From contig JAIXKJ010000001.1 in NCBI GenBank assembly GCA_026928255.1, positions 186,001 to 250,000 on the forward strand: DNA of 64,000 nt, in the 5' to 3' direction. Positions 34,214 through 41,911 of this stretch are shown here, in pieces (the stretch's first letter is position 1; the number at the start of each line of letters is the position of its first letter). This DNA comes from Anaerolineales bacterium. Its GTDB lineage: Bacteria; Chloroflexota; Anaerolineae; Anaerolineales; Villigracilaceae. Below the pieces are notes generated by a model. The model saw nothing but the letters and a program-made list of their open reading frames with translations. It had not been told where the DNA came from and searched no databases. A program made the translations under genes and the position numbers.

Positions 34214-35062
34214 ATGTCCGAAGATATTCACTCAAAAACGCGCGCGGATTTTAGTCAAGCGCGATTCAAATCGTTTATCAATCAAGCCTTCGCCGTCTTA
34301 AGCGGACGACGCAACACGCTGCTTTCCTACGACGACGTCAAAGAAAAACTCCGCATCGGCGGGCCGATTTATCGCGGCGTGAAAACTGTCCGCGTGGATC
34401 AAATTGCCGGCAGTTTGAATCGCTATCACGAGTTTGACAGCGCCTTCTTCCCCAAGCAAGATCAACTCGCCAGCCGCTGGCAAAAAGTAGATCGCGCCTT
34501 TTACGAAGACATTCATCTGCCGCCGGTGGTTTTGTATAAAGTCGGGCAGGTCTATTTCGTCGTGGACGGGCATCATCGCGTCTCGGTGGCGCGGGCGCAG
34601 GGACAGGAATACATCGAAGCGGAAGTGCGCGAGTGCGCCACGCGAGTCAACATCACCGCCAACATCCGCCCCGAAGATTTGGAAATTCTCGGCTCAAAGG
34701 TCAACTTCCTCGAACGCAGCGGCTTGGATAAATACCGCCCGCAGGCGAACATCAAACTGACCATCCCCGACGGCTTTGCGCGCATGTTGGAGCATATCGC
34801 CGTGCATCGCTATTTTATGGGGCTGGATTTTCAACGCGACATTAGCGAGCGCGAGGCGGTCGAACATTGGTATGATACAGTTTACTCGCCGATTGTCGCC
34901 GTCATCCGTCAAAGCGGATTGTTAGACGAATTTCCCGACAAAACCGAAGGCGACTTATATTTGTGGACGCTCGACCATCAGCATTATTTAGCGCGAGAAG
35001 AGGGTCAGCCGTTGCAGCCGCCGCAGGAAGCCGCGCAGCGTTTTGTAGAAGAAAACGAATAA
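34214..35062 (+). CDS. ParB/sulfiredoxin-like domain protein
   Basis: 282 residues from the ATG at 34214, two bases after the phosphoesterase stop. The central part contains VVDGHHRVSVARAQG (about 115-129), the loop seen in ParB/Srx-like N-terminal domains that bind nucleotide, here preceded by DQLASRWQKVDRAFYED. No ParB helix-turn-helix or KorB part is apparent, so chromosome segregation is not implied. Proteins of this pattern in other bacteria are uncharacterised. The gap to the next gene is 17 bases. Confidence 0.7.
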   Translation: MSEDIHSKTRADFSQARFKSFINQAFAVLSGRRNTLLSYDDVKEKLRIGGPIYRGVKTVRVDQIAGSLNRYHEFDSAFFPKQDQLASRWQKVDRAFYEDIHLPPVVLYKVGQVYFVVDGHHRVSVARAQGQEYIEAEVRECATRVNITANIRPEDLEILGSKVNFLERSGLDKYRPQANIKLTIPDGFARMLEHIAVHRYFMGLDFQRDISEREAVEHWYDTVYSPIVAVIRQSGLLDEFPDKTEGDLYLWTLDHQHYLAREEGQPLQPPQEAAQRFVEENE

Positions 35063-35079
35063 ATTTTATTGGAGCAGAC

Positions 35080-36009
35080 ATGACAGAAACTCATCCGTTG
35101 GCGGGCGTGTACGCCGCCGCCGTAACCCCATACTTGGGCAAGCCCAAAACCGAAGGCAAACCCGACACCGCTTTTGACTTTGAATCAATGGTCGGATTTT
35201 TCCGCTTCCTTTCCGAGCGCGGCTGTCGCGGCGCGTTGCTCTTCGGCACGACAGGCGAAGGCCCGTCCTTTTCGCGGCGCGAGCGCGAAGCGATTTTGCG
35301 TTCGGTGCGCGTGATGAAGCAACAAATCCGCGACTTCAAATTTTTAGTCGGAGTCGGCACGCCCAGTTTGACGGAAACCATCGAACTGACCACGCTGACT
35401 TTCGATCTCGGTTTCGACGGCGCGGTGGCGCTTCCGCCGTATTACTTCCGCAAGGTTGACGACGACGGCTTGTACGGCTGGTTCAGCGAGTTGATTGAAA
35501 AAGCCGTCCCCGTCGGCAAGACGCTGCTCGGCTACCACATCCCCTCGGTGACCGGCGTCGGCTTTTCGTTGGATTTATTGGAACGCCTGAAAACCAATTA
35601 CCCGAAACAATTTGCCGGCATCAAAGATTCTTCGCACGACGCGGCTTTCGCCGAGGCGCTCGGTCGGCGCTTTGGCGGCGAGTTGTTGGTCTTCAACGGC
35701 ACAGATTCACATTTCCATCACGCGCTGAAAAACGGCGCGCAAGGCGCAATTACCGCGCCAGCCAATTTAATTTCGGACGAACTGCGCCAAATTTGGGACG
35801 CGCATCAAAACGGCGAAGACCCGTCCGCGACGCAAGCGCGGGTTGCGAAACAGCGCGAATTTTTAGAAAAATATTCGCCCTTCGCGCCTATCTTAAAAGG
35901 ACTGCTTCATAAGTTGCACGGCTTCCCGAACTGGGTCATGCGTCCGCCGTTGGAAAGTTTGAGCGAAGAAACGCTCGAAGAAGCGGCGGAAGGATTTTCT
36001 AAAATCTAA
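35080..36009 (+). CDS. Dihydrodipicolinate synthase family aldolase/lyase
   Basis: 309 residues, a TIM barrel of the DapA/NanA/KDG aldolase superfamily. The GTTGEGPSFSRRER substrate loop is at about residues 52-65, a YHIPS segment provides the catalytic Tyr (about 152) and the Schiff-base Lys lies in FAGIKDSS (about 183). ATG 35080 has GGAGCAGAC upstream. The specific reaction is uncertain: true DapA has a conserved Arg for the carboxylate that I cannot place, and the neighbouring genes are not lysine genes, so another 2-keto-acid aldolase is equally possible. Confidence 0.82.
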   Translation: MTETHPLAGVYAAAVTPYLGKPKTEGKPDTAFDFESMVGFFRFLSERGCRGALLFGTTGEGPSFSRREREAILRSVRVMKQQIRDFKFLVGVGTPSLTETIELTTLTFDLGFDGAVALPPYYFRKVDDDGLYGWFSELIEKAVPVGKTLLGYHIPSVTGVGFSLDLLERLKTNYPKQFAGIKDSSHDAAFAEALGRRFGGELLVFNGTDSHFHHALKNGAQGAITAPANLISDELRQIWDAHQNGEDPSATQARVAKQREFLEKYSPFAPILKGLLHKLHGFPNWVMRPPLESLSEETLEEAAEGFSKI

Positions 36010-36819
36010 ATGGAACGCTGGCGATTAATTTACGCTCCCCCCGCCAACGGCGCCTGGAATATGGCGGCGGACGAAGCGCTTCTCGAACATATCCATCGCG
36101 GCGAGTCCGCGCCGACTTTGCGCCTTTACAATTGGACTCCGCCCTGCCTTTCGCTGGGGCGCGCGCAATCTTTTAAGGATGCCGATTTAGCGCGTCTGCG
36201 CGAACACGGTTGGCAGGTCGTGCGCCGCTTAACCGGCGGACGGGCAATTTTGCACGCCGACGAGTTGACCTACTCGGTCGCCGCGCCTGAGGAAAACCCA
36301 ATTCTCATCGGCGGAATTTTAGAATCGTACAACCGCTTGGCGCAAGCGCTGATTTACGCCGCGCAAAAATTGGGCTTGGCGGTCGAGGTGAAAGAACGGG
36401 CTGGCGCCGCGCCGAATTTGAATCCCGTCTGCTTTGAAGTTCCGTCCGCGTATGAGATTACCGTCGGCGGGAAAAAACTGATCGGCTCGGCGCAGGCGCG
36501 AAGTCAAATGGGCGTTTTGCAACACGGCTCGCTGCCGTTGACCGGCGACTTAAGCCGCATCTGCGAGGCGCTGACCTTCACGAGCGAGTCCGCGCGCGCG
36601 GCGGCGAAGGAACGTCTGCTCGAACGGGCGACGACCGTCGAATCCGTCTTGGGCGCAGCCGTCGCTTGGGAGGCGGCGGCGGAGGCTTTCGTCGAGGGCT
36701 TTGAGGCGCAATTAGGAATCCAGTTTGAGCGCGGAGAAATGTCCGCTTCTGAAATGCAACGCGCGCAAGAATTGGTTCAAGAAAAATACGCGCATCCCTC
36801 TTGGACGGAACGCGCGTGA
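36010..36819 (+). CDS. Lipoate-protein ligase / octanoyltransferase family (BPL/LplA type)
   Basis: 269 residues starting one base after the preceding stop. Conserved blocks include WNMAADEALLEH (about 17-28), LRLYNWTPPCLSLGRAQS (about 38-55), VRRLTGGRAILHADELTYSV (about 73-92) and KLIGSAQARSQMGVLQHGS (about 157-175), where the Lys acts in lipoyl or octanoyl transfer. A Cys sits in NPVCFEVPSAYEI (about 139-151), which is reminiscent of LipM octanoyltransferases, so either activity is possible. It would modify the E2 and GcvH proteins of oxo-acid dehydrogenases and glycine cleavage. Confidence 0.85.
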   Translation: MERWRLIYAPPANGAWNMAADEALLEHIHRGESAPTLRLYNWTPPCLSLGRAQSFKDADLARLREHGWQVVRRLTGGRAILHADELTYSVAAPEENPILIGGILESYNRLAQALIYAAQKLGLAVEVKERAGAAPNLNPVCFEVPSAYEITVGGKKLIGSAQARSQMGVLQHGSLPLTGDLSRICEALTFTSESARAAAKERLLERATTVESVLGAAVAWEAAAEAFVEGFEAQLGIQFERGEMSASEMQRAQELVQEKYAHPSWTERA

Positions 36820-36842
36820 GGACGAAGGATAAAGGAGAACTT

Positions 36843-37982
36843 ATGAAATTTGAAACGCTCGCTATTCACGCAGGACAGGAAGCCGACCCGAACAACGGCG
36901 CGGTGATGACGCCCGTTTACTTGACGTCCACGTACAAGCAGGACGGCATCGGCAAGCCGCGTCAGGGTTACGAATATTCGCGCACGCTCAACCCGACGCG
37001 CAAAGCGCTGCAAGATTGCCTCGCCGAACTCGAAAGCGGAACGTGGGGGCTGGCGTTCGCTTCGGGCATGGCGGCGACCGACACCGTGTTGCGCCTGCTC
37101 TCGCAAGGCGACCACGTCGTGGCCGGCAACGACGTGTACGGCGGCACGTTCCGCCTCTTTGATAAAGTGCTGCGCCGCTTCGGCTTGGACTTTTCCTTCG
37201 CCGACACCACCGACCCCGAAAACCTCGCCGAAGCGCTGACGCCCTCCACGCGCGTCGTTTGGCTGGAAACGCCGACCAACCCGCTGCTGTCCATTTCGGA
37301 CATTCGCGCCGTCGCCGCGACGGTTAAGTCGCACCCCAACAAACCGCTCCTAGTCGTGGACAACACCTTCGCCACGCCCTACTTGCAACGTCCGCTCGAA
37401 CTCGGCGCAGACTTGGTCGTGCATTCGATGACCAAATATCTTGGCGGACATTCGGACGTGGTCGGCGGCGCAATCGTCGGCAAGGATAAGGAACTCGGTC
37501 AGCAACTGGCTTACCTGCAAAACGCGGCAGGCGCGATTCAAGGTCCGATGGATTCGTTCTTAGTCTTGCGCGGAATTAAGACTTTGCCCGTCCGCATGGA
37601 ACGGCACGCGCAAAACGCAGAAAAAATCGCCGCCTACCTCGCCCAACGCGACGACGTGGCCGCGCTCTATTATCCCTTCCACGAGAGTCACGCGCAATTT
37701 AAATTGGCACAACGGCAGATGAAAAACGGCGGCGGAATGATCTCCTTCGTGCTGAAAGGCGGAAGCGAGGCGGCGGTTCGGGTTGCAGAAGCGACGAAAA
37801 TCTTCACGCTGGCGGAATCGCTCGGCGGAGTCGAATCGCTGATTGAAGTCCCCGCAGCCATGACGCACCTGTCCACGCAAGGCTCGCCGCTGGAAGTGGA
37901 CCCAGGCTTAGTGCGCCTCTCAGTCGGCATCGAAAACGTTGACGATTTAATCGCCGATTTAGAGCAGGCGTTTGGTTCTTAA
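36843..37982 (+). CDS. Cys/Met metabolism PLP enzyme (cystathionine gamma-synthase/lyase)
   Basis: 379 residues from the ATG at 36843, preceded by AAGGAGAAC. The fold type I motifs are clear: [20 protein letters not shown] (about 45-64), [26 protein letters not shown] (about 139-150) and the PLP lysine in [17 protein letters not shown] (Lys about 198), plus the C-terminal RLSVGIEN. The family includes MetB, MetC and CGL, which cannot be separated by eye. A cystathionine beta-synthase occurs 8.6 kb downstream, so a reverse trans-sulfuration role (cystathionine gamma-lyase) is plausible. Confidence 0.88.
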   Translation: MKFETLAIHAGQEADPNNGAVMTPVYLTSTYKQDGIGKPRQGYEYSRTLNPTRKALQDCLAELESGTWGLAFASGMAATDTVLRLLSQGDHVVAGNDVYGGTFRLFDKVLRRFGLDFSFADTTDPENLAEALTPSTRVVWLETPTNPLLSISDIRAVAATVKSHPNKPLLVVDNTFATPYLQRPLELGADLVVHSMTKYLGGHSDVVGGAIVGKDKELGQQLAYLQNAAGAIQGPMDSFLVLRGIKTLPVRMERHAQNAEKIAAYLAQRDDVAALYYPFHESHAQFKLAQRQMKNGGGMISFVLKGGSEAAVRVAEATKIFTLAESLGGVESLIEVPAAMTHLSTQGSPLEVDPGLVRLSVGIENVDDLIADLEQAFGS

Positions 37983-38023
37983 TCGCAAAAAACGCGAAAT
38001 CTTTTTCCTTCGCGTTTAATAAA

Positions 38024-38052
38024 AAAACAGCCGCGATAAACGGCTGTTTTTT
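38024..38052. terminator. Bidirectional intrinsic terminator
   Basis: AAAACAGCCG, a 7-base loop, CGGCTGTTTT, with A-run on the left and T-run on the right, in the gap between the convergent PLP-enzyme and deoxynucleoside kinase genes. A second inverted pair, AAACGCGAA ... TTCGCGTTT, lies immediately before it (37989-38017). Confidence 0.88.
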
Positions 38053-38069
38053 ATTCTTCGCTTTGTATT

Positions 38070-38708
38070 TCAACGTAAATCCATTACCTCTTTGCCCGCC
38101 AACTTTTCTTGAATGCGCTCAGCCACCAAATCCAAATCGCGCGGGTCGTTGACGTAATCTAAATCGCCCGTTTGCACAGTCAACAGCGGACAAAGGTCAA
38201 ACGAAGCCAGCCACTCGTCGTAGAAAGATTCGAGCAGGGACAAATAATCGGCTGAGATGCCCGTTTCGATGTTGCGCGCGCGGCGGCGAATGCGCTCCAT
38301 CAGAATCGGCACGGGCGCCTTAAGGTAAATCAACAAGTCGGGGCGCGGCAAACCTGCGGTAACCAGCCCAAACAGTTTGCGATAGGAAAGATAATCGCGC
38401 TCATTCAAATTTCCCAAATGATGCAGCGCGCGCGCGAAGATGTAGGCGTCTTCGTAAATGCTGCGATCCAAAATCGCCGAACGCGCGTCGTCCGCCGCCG
38501 CCCGATGTTGGTCGGCGCGATGTCCCAAAAAGAAGACTTGCAAATGGAACGACCAAGCGCGCATGTCGTCGTAAAAGTCGGAGATGTAGGGGTTGTCAAC
38601 GACGGACTCATACCCCGTCCGCCAGCCCAGCCGCGCGCCGATGCGCTCCGTCAACGTGGTTTTTCCCGCGCCGATATTGCCTGCCATTAACACCAAATGT
38701 TTTGCCAT
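38070..38708 (-). CDS. Deoxynucleoside kinase family protein
   Basis: 212 residues from the ATG at 38708; an ATG at 38726 in frame lies inside the probable promoter region. P-loop AGNIGAGKTTL (about 8-18), the substrate motif FYDDMRAWSFHLQVFFLGHR (about 45-64) and the DRSIYEDAYIFA block containing the catalytic DRS (about 82-93) identify the dGK/dAK/dCK family that phosphorylates deoxynucleosides in salvage. An RxRR-type lid region RIRRRARNIE follows (about 138-147). The exact nucleoside specificity is not evident. Confidence 0.88.
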   Translation of the reverse strand: MAKHLVLMAGNIGAGKTTLTERIGARLGWRTGYESVVDNPYISDFYDDMRAWSFHLQVFFLGHRADQHRAAADDARSAILDRSIYEDAYIFARALHHLGNLNERDYLSYRKLFGLVTAGLPRPDLLIYLKAPVPILMERIRRRARNIETGISADYLSLLESFYDEWLASFDLCPLLTVQTGDLDYVNDPRDLDLVAERIQEKLAGKEVMDLR

Positions 38709-38739
38709 AATGGGCGATTTTATCACGCAAGGTTGCAGG

Positions 38740-38745
38740 TATAAT
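38740..38745 (+). promoter_or_regulatory. -10 box of a probably leaderless lipoprotein gene
   Basis: TATAAT ends 7 bases before the ATG at 38753; no ribosome site lies between. Same architecture as at 3171. Confidence 0.55.
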
Positions 38746-38752
38746 CAAACTG

Positions 38753-39370
38753 ATGAAATCGAAAACTGCCTTTTTTCTTTTTTCTATTCTTGTCGGCGCG
38801 TTCCTTTTCTCTTGCGCCAACAACCAAGCGGAACAAACCGTCGCTGTGGACACGGATGCCGTCCGCACGCAGGCGGTGCAGACTTACGCCGCCAACCTGA
38901 CGCGAACCGCGCCCACGTCCGCGCCTTTGCCTACGCTGACGGCGGTCGTCGTCTCCCCCACCGCGACCGAACTTTCGCTCACGCCCGAACCGACGGCGAC
39001 GACCAACCCCTGCTTCAACTTAATGTACGTCAAAGACGTAACCATTGAGGACGGAAAGCAAATGAAAGCCGGCGAAAAATTTACCAAAACTTGGCAAGTG
39101 CAAAACATCGGCGGCTGCGCTTGGCGCGCGGGATTCACCTTCCAACTGGTCGGCGGCGAAGCCATGCGCGGAAATACGGTTACGTTGACCGAATCGGTGC
39201 AGACGGGCGCTAAACGAGACATCTCCGTCGAGTTGGTCGCGCCGAGCGACCTCTCAGGCAAAATCACCGGCGCGTGGCGCATGGCAGACCTCGACGGCGG
39301 TTTCTTCGGCGACACGCTTTTCGTGGTCATCACCGTCGGCGACGCGAAAACGCCCACCCCAAGCGAGTAG
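38753..39370 (+). CDS. Lipoprotein with NBR1-type four-tryptophan (FW) domain
   Basis: 205 residues. A signal peptide with lipobox FLFSC (Cys about 22), a Thr/Pro/Ala-rich linker (about 40-85) and a C-terminal Ig-like domain (about 90-200). The domain pattern AGEKFTKTWQVQNIGGCAWR and GAWRMADLDGGFFGD is that of the NBR1 FW domain, common in extracellular lipoproteins of Chloroflexota and of unknown function in bacteria. Monocistronic. Placed at the cell surface by lipid anchor; Lgt and two signal peptidase II genes that would process it are in this window. Confidence 0.85.
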   Translation: MKSKTAFFLFSILVGAFLFSCANNQAEQTVAVDTDAVRTQAVQTYAANLTRTAPTSAPLPTLTAVVVSPTATELSLTPEPTATTNPCFNLMYVKDVTIEDGKQMKAGEKFTKTWQVQNIGGCAWRAGFTFQLVGGEAMRGNTVTLTESVQTGAKRDISVELVAPSDLSGKITGAWRMADLDGGFFGDTLFVVITVGDAKTPTPSE

Positions 39371-39378
39371 CGGGGCAC

Positions 39379-39430
39379 GGTTGCAGGTTGCAAGTTACAA
39401 GTTACCTTCAACCTTCAACCCGCAACCATC
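39379..39430. repeat. Low-complexity GGTTGCAA/CTTCAACC stretch
   Basis: Between the convergent lipoprotein and moeZ-like genes the sequence is built from short words: GGTTGCAGGTTGCAAGTTACAAGTTAC then CTTCAACCTTCAACCCGCAACC, the second set being roughly complementary to the first. Related GTTTCAGG and GGTTGAAGG words occur at 41805-41870. Confidence 0.6.
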
Positions 39431-40583
39431 AATACAACGGCAAACTCTGATCCACCTCTTCCGCCCAGGCGTTGATTCCGCCTTTGAGATTTTTCATCTT
39501 CTTAAACCCGGCGGACGAAAGAATTTCAATCGCGCGCGCGGAACGCGAGCCGCGTTTGCAGAAGACGACCATCTCTTCGGCGGAGTCCAACTCGGACATG
39601 CGTTGCGCCACTTCGCCGAGCGGAATGTTCTTCGCGCCAGCGATGGCGGCAATCTCTAATTCGTGCGGTTCGCGCACGTCGAGCAGAATCAGGTTCGGGT
39701 CCAGTTCGAGGCGCGATTTCAGTTCTTGCGGCGAGATGTCCCAATCCGCGCCGGCGGACGTGTCGTCTTCGTGATGGCCGGGCACGCCGCAAAATTCCTG
39801 ATAATCAATCAACTCTTTAACGTCGGCGTTCGGCCCGCAGATGCGGCATTTCGGATTCTTTTTCAGTTTGACAAAATCAAAGGTCATGTCGAGCGCGTTG
39901 TACAGCAACAGCCGCCCAATGAGCGGCTCGCCGATGCCGAGCATAATTTTCAGCGCTTCGGTGGATTGCAGCGTGCCGACGGTGCCGGGCAAAATTCCCA
40001 GCACGCCGCCTTCGGCGCAGGAGGGGACGAGGCCGGGCGGCGGCGGTTCGGGGAAGAGGCAGCGGTAGCAGGGGCCTGTCCGCGCGTCGAAGACGCTGAC
40101 TTGCCCCTCGAAGCGAAAGATGGAAGCGTAGACGTTGGGCTTGCCGAGAAAAACCGCCGCGTCGTTGGCGAGGTAGCGCGTCGGGAAGTTGTCTGTGCCG
40201 TCGAGAATTACGTCGTAATCTTTGGCGATGCGTAAGGCGTTTTCGGAGGTGAACGGCTCGTTGTAAACGTCCACTTGAATGTCGGGATTCAAATCCAAAA
40301 GACGATTGCGCGCGCTTTCAACTTTTAATTTGCCAATCGTAGACGTGCCGTGAATGACTTGGCGCTGCAAATTGGATTCGTCCACCACGTCGTAATCCAC
40401 CAAACCGATGCGCCCGACGCCAGCCGCCGCGAGGTACAGCGCCGTCGGCGCGCCGAGTCCGCCCGTGCCAATGATCAACGCGGACGAATTCTTCAATTTG
40501 ATTTGTCCCTGCAAGCCGACTTCGGGCATGAGCAGATGACGCGAGTAACGCAAAATTTGTTCGTGAGAAAGTTCTTCGATCAT
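39429..40583 (-). CDS. MoeZ/MoeB-like E1 adenylyltransferase with C-terminal rhodanese domain
   Basis: 384 residues. The ThiF/MoeB domain (about 1-245) has the nucleotide-binding GTGGLGAPTALYLAAAGVG (about 39-57), the Arg/Asp pair of the E1 fold, VILDGTDNFPTRYL (about 129-142) and two zinc CxxC pairs (GPCYRC and KCRICG). The rhodanese domain (about 275-384) has the active-site Cys in VVFCKRGSRSARA (about 349-361). Such proteins adenylate the C-terminal GlyGly of ubiquitin-like sulfur carriers and thiocarboxylate them, as MoeZ does for CysO in mycobacteria. It follows the CysO-like gene by 12 bases, and its ribosome site GGTGAGG is contributed by a dispersed repeat. Confidence 0.9.
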   Translation of the reverse strand: MIEELSHEQILRYSRHLLMPEVGLQGQIKLKNSSALIIGTGGLGAPTALYLAAAGVGRIGLVDYDVVDESNLQRQVIHGTSTIGKLKVESARNRLLDLNPDIQVDVYNEPFTSENALRIAKDYDVILDGTDNFPTRYLANDAAVFLGKPNVYASIFRFEGQVSVFDARTGPCYRCLFPEPPPPGLVPSCAEGGVLGILPGTVGTLQSTEALKIMLGIGEPLIGRLLLYNALDMTFDFVKLKKNPKCRICGPNADVKELIDYQEFCGVPGHHEDDTSAGADWDISPQELKSRLELDPNLILLDVREPHELEIAAIAGAKNIPLGEVAQRMSELDSAEEMVVFCKRGSRSARAIEILSSAGFKKMKNLKGGINAWAEEVDQSLPLY

Positions 40584-40587
40584 AACG

Positions 40588-40625
40588 CCCTCACCCTAAC
40601 CCTCTCCCGTTAGAGAGGGGATGAG
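40588..40625. repeat. Dispersed GC-rich palindromic repeat, copy 2, fused into the cysO-like gene
   Basis: CCCTCACCCTAACCC, hairpin CCTCTCCCGTTAGAGAGG, then GGATGAG; a single-hairpin version of the 18781 and 40929 copies. On the minus strand it provides the last eight to nine codons and the TAG stop of the CysO-like gene and the Shine-Dalgarno sequence of the next gene. Confidence 0.85.
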
Positions 40626-40898
40626 AGAGCCGCCCGCAATGGACGGGATAATCATCAGCCGCTCGCCCTCGCGGATGGGCGTGTCCACGCCTTGCAGGTC
40701 TCGGATGTTGCTCTCGCCGACGAAGAGGTTGACAAAGGGGCGCAGTTCGCCGTCCTCGCCGAAGAGGTGCGTTTTGATGGCGGGGTATTGACGCGCCAAA
40801 TCGTTCAGCGCGTCGGAGACTTTTTCTCCGCTGACGGTAATGTCGGCGTTGCCGCCAGTGTAGGCGCGCAACGGGGTTGGGATTCGTAAAGTCGTCAT
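40596..40898 (-). CDS. CysO/MoaD/ThiS-like ubiquitin-fold sulfur carrier with post-GlyGly tail
   Basis: 100 residues. The beta-grasp carrier pattern includes IPTPLRAYTGG (about 6-16), FVNLFVGESNIRDLQG (about 54-69), and EGERLMIIPSIAGG (about 77-90). The GlyGly at 89-90 is where this family normally ends, because the E1 enzyme adenylates the terminal glycine. Here ten residues follow (SLIPSLTGEG) before a TAG, and these are encoded by the dispersed repeat at 40588-40625. The similarity to mycobacterial CysO and the neighbours cysM, mec-like and moeZ-like indicate the thiocarboxylate-dependent cysteine pathway; the tail would need to be removed first, possibly by the JAMM protease in the operon. 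Confidence 0.88.
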   Translation of the reverse strand: MTTLRIPTPLRAYTGGNADITVSGEKVSDALNDLARQYPAIKTHLFGEDGELRPFVNLFVGESNIRDLQGVDTPIREGERLMIIPSIAGGSLIPSLTGEG

Positions 40899-40928
40899 TT
40901 TGTTTTCTCGTTTCTATTATTATCGTTT

Positions 40929-41001
40929 CCCTCATCCTCAGCCCTTCCCCCAAAAGGGGAAGGGAGTCCCCTCTCCTTCTGGGAGAGGGTTAGGGAGAGG
41001 G
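40929..41001. repeat. Dispersed GC-rich palindromic repeat, copy 3
   Basis: CCCTCATCCTCAGCCC, hairpin CTTCCCCCAAAAGGGGAAG, hairpin CCCCTCTCCTTCTGGGAGAGGG, then TTAGGGAGAGGG. Same two-hairpin design as copy 1. It fills most of the 114-base gap between the DsrE-like and CysO-like genes. Confidence 0.85.
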
Positions 41002-41012
41002 TCAGGGAAACT

Positions 41013-41537
41013 CTACACAAACAATTGCACGTCCGCGTCGGCGGCATATTCGAGGAAGGTCGCCGCGCCGCCAATTTCCGCTTGCGGAATAAACTCCTCT
41101 TTCTTAAAGCCGAAGACGTCCATCGTCATTTGACAGCCGATCAAGCGCACGTCCAATTCCAGCGCGAGGTCGCGCAACTCTTCCAGCGACGCCACGCCTT
41201 TATTTTTGAACGTCTGCTTCATGAGCGAAGTCGCCATGCTTTCAAAGCCCGGCACATTGGACGTTAACAGATTCGGGATGCTCCACGAAATGTTTTGAAA
41301 AGATTCGGGGCCGAACGGCATCTTCATCGGCATGGCAGGATTTCCCAGCGGCGAAACCGATGCGGTCAAATCGGGCTTGAGCAAAGTCAAACCGTAGAAG
41401 GTGAAAAAGATGCCCGTCTCCCAGCCCATTGAAGCGGCGGCGGTGGCGAGGATGAACGGCGGGTACGCCCAATCGAGCGTCCCTTTGCTGGCGATTAGCG
41501 CCAAGCGCTTCGGCGCGTTTGGATTCGACTTTGCCAT
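41013..41537 (-). CDS. DsrE/DsrF-like family protein
   Basis: 174 residues of the DsrE2-type/peroxiredoxin-like fold: LALIASKGTLDWAYPPFILA (about 12-31), GWETGIFFTFYGL (about 38-50), a KNKGVASLEELRDLA region and RLIGCQMTMDVFGFKKEEFI with a Cys (about 135) in the position used for persulfide binding in DsrE homologues. These proteins relay sulfane sulfur between TusA and other carriers. Its start is one base after the TusA stop, and together they may feed sulfur to the MoeZ-like rhodanese and the CysO-like carrier; this pathway link is inferred from gene order. Confidence 0.85.
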   Translation of the reverse strand: MAKSNPNAPKRLALIASKGTLDWAYPPFILATAAASMGWETGIFFTFYGLTLLKPDLTASVSPLGNPAMPMKMPFGPESFQNISWSIPNLLTSNVPGFESMATSLMKQTFKNKGVASLEELRDLALELDVRLIGCQMTMDVFGFKKEEFIPQAEIGGAATFLEYAADADVQLFV

Positions 41538-41538
41538 G

Positions 41539-41781
41539 CTACGCCTTCCTCAAAAAGAAGACGAACTTCCCGCCCTCTTCGGCGGACGACAACAGCGTGT
41601 TCCCCGTTTGCCGACTCCACGCGGCGATGTCGGGCGGCGAACCCGCGTCGGTGGCGATGACTTTCAACACCTGACCCGATTCTAATTCCTTAATCGCTTT
41701 GGTCGTCTTGGCAATCGGCAGCGGGCAAAGCAAGCCCGTGCAATCCAATAATGCGTCTTCTTTCAAAATTATGTCGGTCAT
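41539..41781 (-). CDS. TusA-family sulfur transfer protein
   Basis: 80 residues with the TusA signature LDCTGLLCPLPIAKTTKAI (about 12-30), whose CPxP cysteine carries persulfide, and the late DAGSPPDIAAWSRQTGN motif (about 45-61). Ribosome site AGGAGAATTT precedes the ATG. It lies between the JAMM gene (130-base gap with a tandem repeat) and the DsrE-like gene. Confidence 0.92.
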   Translation of the reverse strand: MTDIILKEDALLDCTGLLCPLPIAKTTKAIKELESGQVLKVIATDAGSPPDIAAWSRQTGNTLLSSAEEGGKFVFFLRKA

Positions 41782-41818
41782 TTCAAATTCTCCTAAGTTA
41801 TCAAGTTGAAGGTTACAG

Positions 41819-41860
41819 GTTTCAGGTTTCAGGTTTCAGGTTTCAAGTTTCAAGTTTCAG
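41819..41860. repeat. Tandem 7-bp repeat, about six units of GTTTCAG
   Basis: Six consecutive 7-base units (GTTTCAG, with GTTTCAA variants) between the JAMM and tusA genes, followed by TTACCCAATTACTAATTACCC low-complexity sequence to 41905. The whole 41782-41911 gap contains no gene beyond the tusA ribosome site. Confidence 0.85.
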
Positions 41861-41911
41861 GTTGAAGGTTGCCAACTTCCCTAATTACCCAATTACTAAT
41901 TACCCATTCAA

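Noticed and set aside
41819..41860. CRISPR array
   Set aside because: The GTTTCAG units are 7 bp in direct tandem without spacers; no cas genes are present anywhere in the window.
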